Assembly (NCBI GenBank): GCA_019639175.1
Contig: JAHBSK010000012.1
Coordinates: forward strand, 1-64,000
DNA from: Acidobacteriota bacterium
GTDB lineage: Bacteria > Acidobacteriota > Blastocatellia > Pyrinomonadales > Pyrinomonadaceae
Length of the DNA: 64,000 bases
Reading direction: 5' to 3'
Shown: positions 42,243 through 49,152 of the stretch, one piece after another
Layout of the letters: each line of letters opens with the position of its first letter
Numbering within the stretch: the first letter of the stretch is position 1
The notes under the pieces: generated by a model
Databases searched by the model: none
The model's input: the letters and a program-made list of their open reading frames with translations, nothing else
Told to the model about the DNA's origin: nothing
Made by a program: the position numbers and the translations under genes

Positions 42243-43073
42243 ATGCAGCACATCTTTAAACGCAATGTCCTTTTGTCCGTCATCTGCCTTGTGCTGTTGG
42301 CGGCATCGGGCCAGTTTGCGTCGGCACAGACGGCCCGAACCGCAAGGGAATTGGGTTCGCAGACGGCGCGTGCGGGCTTCAAAAATGAAGCTGAGATCGC
42401 CGCAAAGTTCGAGAATTGGCAAAACGACGCTCATGCTCGCGAATGGCTCAGAGCCATCGGGTACGATCCTGCAAGCGTTCGTTCTATAAAAACGGAGAAA
42501 CCTCATGGCGATAAGAGCGATGTTGTTCTGCTGATAGCGACAGACGGTGGGGAAAAACGGTACGGCATTTCGATAAAACTCGTCAGCAGCGAACGCGGAT
42601 TCAATCAGATAGACAAACGCTGGCTGGCGGATTACGCCAAAATGTGGAAAATGCCCGATGACATCGCCGAGGCAATGAAGTATTACGTTGGCGAAAAACC
42701 GCCGTTCAAAACGTCACGCGATAAAAGGCGGATGTTCCTGAACGAATTTGAACCGGATGTGCGGGAACGCATCGTCACGTTCTTTGAGACGAACAAAAAG
42801 AAGGTCGTCACCTCGTTGATAAAAGGCACGGGACGCGGTTCCGCCGACCTGTTCATGGTCGCACAGCGTTCCGGCAAGGGCGAACGTTGGGTCATAAAAA
42901 GCATCGACGAAACGATCGCGTTCTTTGCCGAAGGAAATGTCGAGATAACGCGCGCCGGAAATCTGAAAATAGGCCGCATCTCAATGCAGCGAAAAGGCGG
43001 CGACGGCGGCCGCCCAACCGCAAATATGCTCCAGTTCAAACTAAACCCGGCAGAGCTTTTTGAAGCAAAATGA
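42243..43073 (+). CDS. Exported type II restriction-endonuclease-like protein
   Basis: A 276-residue protein with a classic Sec signal peptide: basic KR, hydrophobic VLLSVICLVLLAASG and a signal-peptidase site ASA-Q near residue 29. The mature part reads like a type II restriction endonuclease of the PD-(D/E)XK superfamily: FKNEAEIAAKFENWQND, then HGDKSDVVLLI (metal-binding Asp) and YGISIKLVS (Lys), GFNQIDKRW, RRMFLNEFE and the end ISMQRKGGDGGRPTA with MLQFKLNP. No methyltransferase gene is in the window. An internal TTG near residue 37 could give a cytosolic form. The exact restriction family is not confirmed. Confidence 0.68.
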   Translation: MQHIFKRNVLLSVICLVLLAASGQFASAQTARTARELGSQTARAGFKNEAEIAAKFENWQNDAHAREWLRAIGYDPASVRSIKTEKPHGDKSDVVLLIATDGGEKRYGISIKLVSSERGFNQIDKRWLADYAKMWKMPDDIAEAMKYYVGEKPPFKTSRDKRRMFLNEFEPDVRERIVTFFETNKKKVVTSLIKGTGRGSADLFMVAQRSGKGERWVIKSIDETIAFFAEGNVEITRAGNLKIGRISMQRKGGDGGRPTANMLQFKLNPAELFEAK

Positions 43074-43156
43074 GGTTTACAAAACAGCAGATCATCGGGG
43101 CATTGATATTGCTTGCGGCCATTATGGTTGTGACAGCAGCGAAATTTATCTTCTAA
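43070..43156 (+). CDS. 28-residue single-pass membrane peptide
   Basis: A tiny ORF whose ATG overlaps the stop of the exported nuclease-like gene (ATGA, 43070-43073). The peptide is MRFTKQQIIGALILLAAIM followed by VVTAAKFIF: a basic N-terminus and one hydrophobic helix. Short KQQIIGALILL-type membrane peptides occur in several bacteria. Length (28 aa) makes it easy to miss. Coupling by overlap suggests it is made together with the exported protein, perhaps as an anchor or inhibitor. Confidence 0.5.
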   Translation: MRFTKQQIIGALILLAAIMVVTAAKFIF

Positions 43157-43174
43157 GACCAACGGCGGAGAGTA

Positions 43175-43453
43175 TGCGGAAGCTCGCGCGTAAGCAAGGG
43201 CGTAACGGAATTGCTCAGTAATACCAAACTCGGCTTTGTTGCATCGGCCCGTCTCTGAAGGAGACCAACATAGATCGTTGATCGTTCGTCGCTTACAGCG
43301 ACGGATGGAATTCTTTCCAAACATAGGGTTTCGCTCATTTCATTCGCTGCACCCTATGCTATATTGTTTGTCTCCTGCGGAGACTTTAGGAAAAACCGCT
43401 TTTCAGACAGCATCTTCTGTCAAGAATGCCCTTACTGCGTGCGGGCTTCTGCA
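43175..43453. repeat. Hairpin array bounded by inverted copies of a dispersed repeat
   Basis: The gap 43157-43543 has no gene apart from this. Its ends are the dispersed ~30-bp repeat in inverted orientation (43175-43218 and 43425-43453). Between them are perfect hairpins: GTCTC/GAGAC (43251-43265), GTCGCT-TAC-AGCGAC (43288-43302), CATAGGGT/ACCCTATG (43322-43358) and GTCTCC-TGC-GGAGAC (43370-43384). The style is the same as at 10164-10482. It may be a mobile non-autonomous element. Confidence 0.75.
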
Positions 43454-43543
43454 ACGAACCTGTCTTTCATCACCTGTATCGGTCAATATCTGATCCGGCA
43501 TTCTCCTAACCCATCAGTAGCTGTTCGTAGTAATTTCCACGCT

Positions 43544-44359
43544 TTACTTCAGTTTCTTGATCGTGTTGCCTTCGATCAGCGATCTCATTTGAGTTATGGC
43601 AACTTTATTGAGTTGGATCAGTCGTTCGTTTTGTAATAGCCCTTGCTGAATAAGCAATGCGTTAATACTTTCCATATTGCTCAAAACGACCAGCTGCTCT
43701 AAGGTCGCATGATCTCTTATATTTCCTTTTTGGTCTGGCGTGCCGTCTCTCCATTCTTTGGCTGTAACCCCAAACAGGGCAACATTCAACAGATCTGCCT
43801 CGTTCGCATAAACAAAATTTGCCTGTTGCCTGGTAATTTCTTTCGGTATCAGGTTTTTCTTTATCGCGTCTGTATGTATCCGGTAATTTACTTTCGCCAA
43901 TGTCCGCTGTAAATTCCATTCTAATTTCAGCCGGTCGTTTTCCTCGCTTTTCAGGCGCTGGAATTCTTTTATCAGGTAAATTTTGAACTGCGGACTGATC
44001 CACATTCCAAATTCAAAAGCAATATCGGGGTGTGCGTAAGTTCCGCCATACCTGCCTGCCGTCGCCTTTAGTCCGATAGCATTCGTTTTCTCAACCCACT
44101 CTTTGACGCTAAGTTTGTAGCTGTTCAGGCCTGCCTGACCTTTAATTATGGCGAATTCGCCATAATTAAAATCCGGATTGTAAACGCTCTCCCAGATCCC
44201 AAGATATTCAACAGTGTTCCGATTTCGCAGCCAATCAGAGATAAAGAAATCTCCGTCTTTTGCTTTCAGCATATCAGTTAGTGAGATATACTCCTGCCCC
44301 TTATCAAGGATCACCGTTATTTTTCTGCCTTCTACCTTTATTATCTTGTTCTTAGCCAT
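43544..44359 (-). CDS. KilA-N domain protein
   Basis: A 271-residue protein with a KilA-N domain over about residues 20-125: YISLTDMLKAKDGDFFISDW, WLRNRNTVEYLGIWE, and AGRYGGTYAHPDIAFEFGMW with ISPQFKIYLIKEF. KilA-N is a DNA-binding module first known from phage and poxvirus proteins. The C-terminal half is helical (GNIRDHATLEQLVVLSNMES). No phage gene is adjacent. It is AT-richer than its surroundings and likely acquired horizontally. Confidence 0.85.
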   Translation of the reverse strand: MAKNKIIKVEGRKITVILDKGQEYISLTDMLKAKDGDFFISDWLRNRNTVEYLGIWESVYNPDFNYGEFAIIKGQAGLNSYKLSVKEWVEKTNAIGLKATAGRYGGTYAHPDIAFEFGMWISPQFKIYLIKEFQRLKSEENDRLKLEWNLQRTLAKVNYRIHTDAIKKNLIPKEITRQQANFVYANEADLLNVALFGVTAKEWRDGTPDQKGNIRDHATLEQLVVLSNMESINALLIQQGLLQNERLIQLNKVAITQMRSLIEGNTIKKLK

Positions 44360-44412
44360 AATATCTGATCACCAGTTTTAACAAGAACCCAAACAACCAG
44401 AGACTTTCGTTA

Positions 44413-46791
44413 TTATCTATTCGGTTTAGGACTCATCCGAAAAACCATATGCCCGCCGCTGGTTATTTCCGAATGAGTTAAGTAATGCCGGTTCAGCGGT
44501 TTGCCGTTGAGCGTGACGGAGCTTACATAGACGTTCTCGTCGCTTTGGTTGACAGCCTCGACGGTGAATTTCTTTCCGTTCTCAAGGTTCACGACGGCCT
44601 TTTTTACCAGCGGGCTGCCAAGCGCATACTGATCGCTGCCCGGTGCGACCGGATAAAACCCTAGTGCAGAGAACAGATACCACGCGGACATCTGGCCGCA
44701 ATCGTCATTGCCGCCAAGCCCGTCCGGTGTCGGTTTGTATTGATCTTTTATTATCATCCGAACGCGTTCCTGCGTTTTCCACGGATCGTTCGTCCAGTTG
44801 TAGAGATAGGCGACGTGGTGCGAAGGTTCATTGCCGTGGACGTAATTTCCAATGATGCCTTCGCGGGTGATGTCCTCGGTCTCGGCGAAAAATTCGTCGG
44901 GCAGATGCATTGTGAAAAGCTCGTCCAGATGCTCCGAGAATCTATCCTTTCCGCCCATCATCTCGATCATCGCTTCGGGGTTGTGCGGAACGTAAAGGCT
45001 GTAATTCCACGCGTTCCCCTCGATAAAACCCTGTCCGTGCGTCGATAGCGGATCGAACTCCTTGCGAAATGTTCCGTCGCTCATCTTTGGCCGCATGAAG
45101 CCCGTCTCGCGGTCATAAACGTTTCGCCAGTTTTCCGAACGCTTGATGAATTCATCATAAATGGCCGTATTTCCGAGCTTTTTTGCCGCCTGTGCTATCG
45201 CCCAATCGTCGTATGCATATTCCAGCGTTTTTGAAACGGACGACGAATTTTTATCCTCAGGCACATAACCAAGCTGCATGTAATATTCGAGTCCGTCATA
45301 ATATTTCGTCCGTGCGGTTTGGGCAGAGGCTTCGAGCGCCTTCATCGCTTCCCGTCCGGTGAGATTTCCGGTGACGATGGCGTCAGCAATGACCGACACG
45401 CTGTGATAGCCGATCATGCACCAGTTCTCATTGGCGTAATGCGACCAAACGGGCAGCATCTTGTGCACGCTCTGATCGTAATGAGCCTGCATCGAGCGGA
45501 TCATATCGTTGTTGCGTTTCGGCTGGACGATATTAAAGAAAGGATGCAGCGCGCGGTATGTGTCCCAAAGCGAGAAGGTGGTGTAGTTGGTGAAGTTCTG
45601 AGTACCGGCTTTAGCCGGCTTGTCTGAACCTGGAGACCGGCTGAAGCCGGGACTCAAAGCGTTATGAACATTCTGATCGATGCCTTTGTATCTGCCATCA
45701 ACGTCCATATATTCCGTCGGCGAAAGGAACGTGTGATAAAGCGCGGTGTAAAAATTCACCTTGTCGTCATCGCTCAGCATCTCGGCGTCGATGCGGCCAA
45801 GCTCCTTGTTCCAAACGGCCTGAGCTTCCTTTTTTACCTCGTCGAAATTCTTACCGCCGGTCTCCGCCGCCAGATCCTGCAAAGCGCCGTTCGTCGAAAC
45901 GGGCGATAGGGCAAATTTTACCTCTATCTGCTCGCCTGCTTTTGTATCAAAATCAAAATATGCCCTTAATTGTTTGCCCGCACCTTCGGGAAAATTATCT
46001 TCCTCATTGAACTTTCGCCAAAAGCCTCGGTAATCGACCTTGCCGAAATTCTTGATGCCGAAATTTTTGAACGGCTTGGAAAATTCCATCGCAAAATAGA
46101 CGGTTCGCGTCCTTGCCCAACCGTTGGTCTGGCGATAGCCGACAACGCGGCGGTCGCCCTCGACGCGAACAAACGTCCATACGTTCTTGCCCTCGTAATT
46201 GTAAATGCCGTGCATCAGGTCAAGGATGATATGCGCCTCGATCTTGTCAGAACCGCCTGCGTCAGTAGGTGGCCTTCCGAATGTATAACGATGCACCCCG
46301 ACGCGGCTTGTCGCGGTCATTTCCGCCAGGATGTTGTGATCTTCCAGTAAGACCTTGTAATAACCGGCCTCGGCTGTTTCGTTGTCGTGCGAAAATCGTG
46401 AACGAAATCCGGTCGATGGATCGTCTTTGCTGCCCGGTTCAAGCTGCAATTCACCGGTGGTCGGCATTATCAGAAAATCGCCAAGGTCGCTGTGTCCCGT
46501 TCCGCTGAAATGCGTATGCGAAAAACCGACGATGGATGTGTCGTCATATTGATAACCCGCGCAATATTTATACGTTTCCTTGTTATAGACGCCGTTGACG
46601 TTATGCGGCTGCTGGTCAGTGTCCGGCGAAAGCTGCACCGCGCCAAAAGGCACCGTCGCTCCGGGATACGTGTGCCCCATTTTCTGCGTCCCGATCAGCG
46701 GGTTAACATAACGGATGTAATTTTTCTCCTGTTGGGCCAAAAGCGTCATAGTAAATACCAGGATCACCGGCAAAACGAGTATCTTATTCAT
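44413..46791 (-). CDS. GH92 glycoside hydrolase (alpha-mannosidase family)
   Basis: A 792-residue secreted enzyme: signal peptide ending near residue 19, then the GH92 start NYIRYVNPLIGTQKMGHTYP and GATVPFGAVQLSPDTD. The catalytic/calcium region is in the C-terminal half (GNEPSHHVAYLYNWTNDPWK, LGGNDDCGQMSAWYLFSALG). GH92 enzymes are calcium-dependent exo-alpha-mannosidases. Residues ~380-400 (LSPGFSRSPGSDKPAKAGTQ) are not expected in the family and are encoded by an inserted repeat (45598-45657). AGGAG precedes the ATG. No neighbouring glycan genes. Confidence 0.93.
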   Translation of the reverse strand: MNKILVLPVILVFTMTLLAQQEKNYIRYVNPLIGTQKMGHTYPGATVPFGAVQLSPDTDQQPHNVNGVYNKETYKYCAGYQYDDTSIVGFSHTHFSGTGHSDLGDFLIMPTTGELQLEPGSKDDPSTGFRSRFSHDNETAEAGYYKVLLEDHNILAEMTATSRVGVHRYTFGRPPTDAGGSDKIEAHIILDLMHGIYNYEGKNVWTFVRVEGDRRVVGYRQTNGWARTRTVYFAMEFSKPFKNFGIKNFGKVDYRGFWRKFNEEDNFPEGAGKQLRAYFDFDTKAGEQIEVKFALSPVSTNGALQDLAAETGGKNFDEVKKEAQAVWNKELGRIDAEMLSDDDKVNFYTALYHTFLSPTEYMDVDGRYKGIDQNVHNALSPGFSRSPGSDKPAKAGTQNFTNYTTFSLWDTYRALHPFFNIVQPKRNNDMIRSMQAHYDQSVHKMLPVWSHYANENWCMIGYHSVSVIADAIVTGNLTGREAMKALEASAQTARTKYYDGLEYYMQLGYVPEDKNSSSVSKTLEYAYDDWAIAQAAKKLGNTAIYDEFIKRSENWRNVYDRETGFMRPKMSDGTFRKEFDPLSTHGQGFIEGNAWNYSLYVPHNPEAMIEMMGGKDRFSEHLDELFTMHLPDEFFAETEDITREGIIGNYVHGNEPSHHVAYLYNWTNDPWKTQERVRMIIKDQYKPTPDGLGGNDDCGQMSAWYLFSALGFYPVAPGSDQYALGSPLVKKAVVNLENGKKFTVEAVNQSDENVYVSSVTLNGKPLNRHYLTHSEITSGGHMVFRMSPKPNR
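45598..45657. repeat. REP-like element inserted in frame in the GH92 gene
   Basis: Two perfect hairpins in tandem: CCGGC-TTTA-GCCGG (45605-45618) and CCGGC-TGAA-GCCGG (45637-45650). They share the GGC-TGAA/TTTA-GCC core with 49023-49120 and with the hairpin that holds the insertion sequence. The added ~63 bp are 21 codons, so the reading frame is preserved. Confidence 0.8.
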
Positions 46792-46895
46792 TTGATCTCC
46801 TGTTCTCTGTCGTCAAATCTCAACGGCGTTGGTTAAGATAGATAATATTCGCTAAGCGTGATTTAACAAAAGTGCCATCAAACAGCCGGAATAAA

Positions 46896-47837
46896 ATGCA
46901 GGCCGAAGAAAGAAAAAGGCCGATCTACGCCATTATGGGACCGACGGCCTCGGGCAAGACCGCGCTCGGCGTTCGTCTGGCAAAACACGTCGGCGGCGAG
47001 GTCATAAATTGCGATTCGGTGCAGATATATCGGGGCATTCAGATCGCCACCGCAAAGCCGACCGAGGAAGAGAAGCAGGGCGTTCCGCATCACCTGATAG
47101 ATTATGTCGATCCGAACATCGACTACACCGCCGCCGATTGGGCACGCGATGCGGCAGAAAAGATCGGTGAGATAGAGGCTCGCGGCAATGTGCCGATACT
47201 CGTCGGCGGAACCGGATTTTATCTCAGGACGCTGCGGCAGCCGCTTTTCAAAAGCCCAAAGACCGACACCGCACTGCGCGAACGCTTTCGCTCGATACGG
47301 CAAAAAAAAGGAAGCGGGCATCTGCATAAAATGCTGACGCGGCTTGATCCTGATGCCGCCGAAATGTTCGAGCAAAACGATCACGTCCGCGTGATGCGGG
47401 CGCTTGAGCATCTGTTTCAGACGGGCCGCCGCATTTCCGAAGTGCTGGCTGACCGCGAAGAGCCGCCCGAGTTTGCCTCTCGCATCCGCCTTTTTGTGCT
47501 GAATCCGCCGCGTGACCGGCTTTACGAAAAGATAAACCTCCGCACCGAAGGCCACTTTGTCTCCGGCCTTGTAAAAGAAATTGAACATCTTCTCGCGTCC
47601 GGCGTAAAAGAATTTAGCAATGCTCTCGGCGCTCACGCCTATCGGCGCGTATGCGAATTCTTACGTGGTGAACGGAGCCTGGAAGATGCGGTTGAGCGTT
47701 CTAAACAGGATGTCAGAAATTACGCAAAGCGTCAGTTTACGTGGTTTCGCAAGGAAAATGACGCTGTCTGGCTGGACGGGTTCGGCGACAGTGAAGAGGT
47801 TTGGAAGCGGCTTTTACCCCTGATATCGGACGGCTAG
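46896..47837 (+). CDS. miaA: tRNA dimethylallyltransferase MiaA
   Basis: Adds the dimethylallyl group to A37 of tRNAs that read codons starting with U. The Walker A loop is MGPTASGKTALG (about residue 14), the substrate region VINCDSVQIYRGIQIATAKP and the conserved VLVGGTGFYLRTL-type motif (PILVGGTGFYLRTL) follow, with RQFTWFRKE near the end. ATG 46896 lies after GGA with 5-nt spacing; a GTG at 46872 is weaker. The gene starts the miaA-hfq-tmk cluster. Confidence 0.96.
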   Translation: MQAEERKRPIYAIMGPTASGKTALGVRLAKHVGGEVINCDSVQIYRGIQIATAKPTEEEKQGVPHHLIDYVDPNIDYTAADWARDAAEKIGEIEARGNVPILVGGTGFYLRTLRQPLFKSPKTDTALRERFRSIRQKKGSGHLHKMLTRLDPDAAEMFEQNDHVRVMRALEHLFQTGRRISEVLADREEPPEFASRIRLFVLNPPRDRLYEKINLRTEGHFVSGLVKEIEHLLASGVKEFSNALGAHAYRRVCEFLRGERSLEDAVERSKQDVRNYAKRQFTWFRKENDAVWLDGFGDSEEVWKRLLPLISDG

Positions 47838-47980
47838 TGACGGCTTTTTTGAAAAACGGGGCGAATAGGCGTTTGTTATCACAGAGGTTCGCCGCCGATC
47901 CCTAGAACATGATACTTTTTCCATGATCAAAGAAAATTGTGTAAAATGTATCATTTCAGGTCATTTTTTGGTAATAATAA

Positions 47981-48008
47981 TTGAGACTTGATAAAAACCT
48001 GATATACT
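47981..48008 (+). promoter_or_regulatory. Probable sigma-70 promoter of hfq
   Basis: TTGAGA and TATACT separated by 16 bp, 45 nt upstream of the hfq start codon. The match to -35/-10 consensus is good (5 of 6 in each). Confidence 0.5.
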
Positions 48009-48052
48009 CGTTGGTATTCACCTACTTTTAACTGCGAAGAAAGAAGGACGAT

Positions 48053-48280
48053 ATGGAAAAACCGGCCGCTCAGAACATTCAGGATGCTTTCTTAAACTCG
48101 GCGCGCCGTGAGCGGATAACCGTTGAGATAAATTTACTTCACGGTGCCACGCTTACGGGGCGGATAAAGAGTTTTGACAAGTTTTCACTGCTCCTGGACG
48201 TCGGCGGCAAGGACTATCTGGTTTTCAAACATTCCATTTCGTCAATTTCGCAGGAGCGCAGGCAGGAAACGGTCGTATAG
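48053..48280 (+). CDS. hfq: RNA chaperone Hfq
   Basis: A 75-residue Sm-like protein that anneals small RNAs to mRNAs and acts as a hexamer. The Sm1 motif is NIQDAFLNSARRERITVEIN, with GRIKSFDKFSLLLDV, and Sm2 is DYLVFKHSISSIS (the usual form is YKHAIST). AAGGA precedes the ATG by 4 nt. It follows miaA, the same order as in many bacteria. The stop TAG overlaps the probable ATA start of tmk by two bases. Confidence 0.95.
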   Translation: MEKPAAQNIQDAFLNSARRERITVEINLLHGATLTGRIKSFDKFSLLLDVGGKDYLVFKHSISSISQERRQETVV

Positions 48281-48921
48281 GCTCACAAGGACAATTCATA
48301 ACCTTTGAAGGTATAGACGGCAGCGGCAAATCGACTCAGTTGAGGATGCTGACGGGCGACCTGCGCGCCCGCGGCACTGACATTGTGGTTACACGGGAAC
48401 CCGGCGGAACGCCGCTTGGCCGCCGCCTTCGCGAGGCTTTTCTTGAGACGGAGGAAACCGTCGCCCCGATAGCTGAACTGCTCCTTTTTGCCGCCGACCG
48501 CGCCCAGCACGTCGAACTCCTGATAAAACCCGCACTTGCCGAAGGGCGAACGGTCATTTCCGACCGCTACGCCGACGCCACATTTGCCTATCAGGGCGCC
48601 GGGCGGGGATTTGAACCGGAAACGGTAAGTTCGGTCATCGAACTCGCCACAGGCGGCCTGAAACCCGACCTGACGCTTTTCTTTGATGTTACGGTCGAAA
48701 GAGCGATAGAGAGAATGAACACCCGCGACGGCCAGGGCGGCACAAAAAACCGCATGGACACCGAAACCGCCGAGTTTTACGCCGAGGTCAGAAAGGCCTA
48801 TCTGGGCATTGCCGAAAGAGAACCGGAACGGTTCAAGGTCATCGACGCCAACGGCTCCATCGAGGACACTCACCGTAAAATGATGGAGATCATCAACGAA
48901 TTTCTTGCCCGCAACTCTTAA
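48277..48921 (+). CDS. tmk: Thymidylate kinase with non-canonical start
   Basis: Phosphorylates dTMP to dTDP. P-loop EGIDGSGKSTQ, DR motif SDRYADATFAYQG and lid region AIERMNTRDGQGGTKNR. There is no ATG, GTG or TTG in this frame between the preceding in-frame stop (inside hfq) and the P-loop. The two candidates are ATA 48277, which overlaps the hfq stop and gives IGSQGQFITFEG..., and ATA 48298, placed 6 nt after AAGGA but missing the first strand residues. The protein from 48277 is 214 residues, a normal length. A sequencing frameshift or error would also explain it. Confidence 0.85.
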   Translation: MGSQGQFITFEGIDGSGKSTQLRMLTGDLRARGTDIVVTREPGGTPLGRRLREAFLETEETVAPIAELLLFAADRAQHVELLIKPALAEGRTVISDRYADATFAYQGAGRGFEPETVSSVIELATGGLKPDLTLFFDVTVERAIERMNTRDGQGGTKNRMDTETAEFYAEVRKAYLGIAEREPERFKVIDANGSIEDTHRKMMEIINEFLARNS

Positions 48922-49022
48922 CTGCAAAAGATCAACACATATCGGGTTCTGGTGAACTTTGTGGATTTGCCCTTTCAAATTGCCTCCTGCTTTAGCTGGA
49001 GGTTGGAAATGCAAAAAACACA

Positions 49023-49120
49023 GGCTTTAGCCGAATTTCTGACAGATGATTTTCCTTGAGCTTTAGCTCAAAAGAGCTAAAGCCATAAGGAATGAAAATT
49101 TCCTAAGTTCGGCTAAAGCC
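49023..49120. repeat. Nested inverted repeat with GGCTTTAGCC core
   Basis: Perfect outer arms GGCTTTAGCCGAA (49023-49035) and TTCGGCTAAAGCC (49108-49120) enclose inner arms around CTTTAGCTC-AAAA-GAGCTAAAG (49061-49082). The whole ~98 bp is near-symmetrical. A smaller stem CCTCC/GGAGG with TTTA loop lies just upstream (about 48988-49007). Belongs to the same REP-like family as 45598-45657. It fills the space between tmk and the insertion sequence. Confidence 0.8.
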
Positions 49121-49152
49121 TTTATTAGCACTATTTCCGACCACTGGCTGAA

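Noticed and set aside
43544..44359. Prophage (KilA-N)
   Set aside because: No integrase, capsid, portal, tail or lysis genes in the window.
46878..47636. 252-codon minus-strand frame opposite miaA
   Set aside because: Shadow of miaA; no ribosome-binding site or domain.
48283..49014. 243-codon minus-strand frame opposite tmk
   Set aside because: Shadow of tmk, whose motifs are unmistakable.
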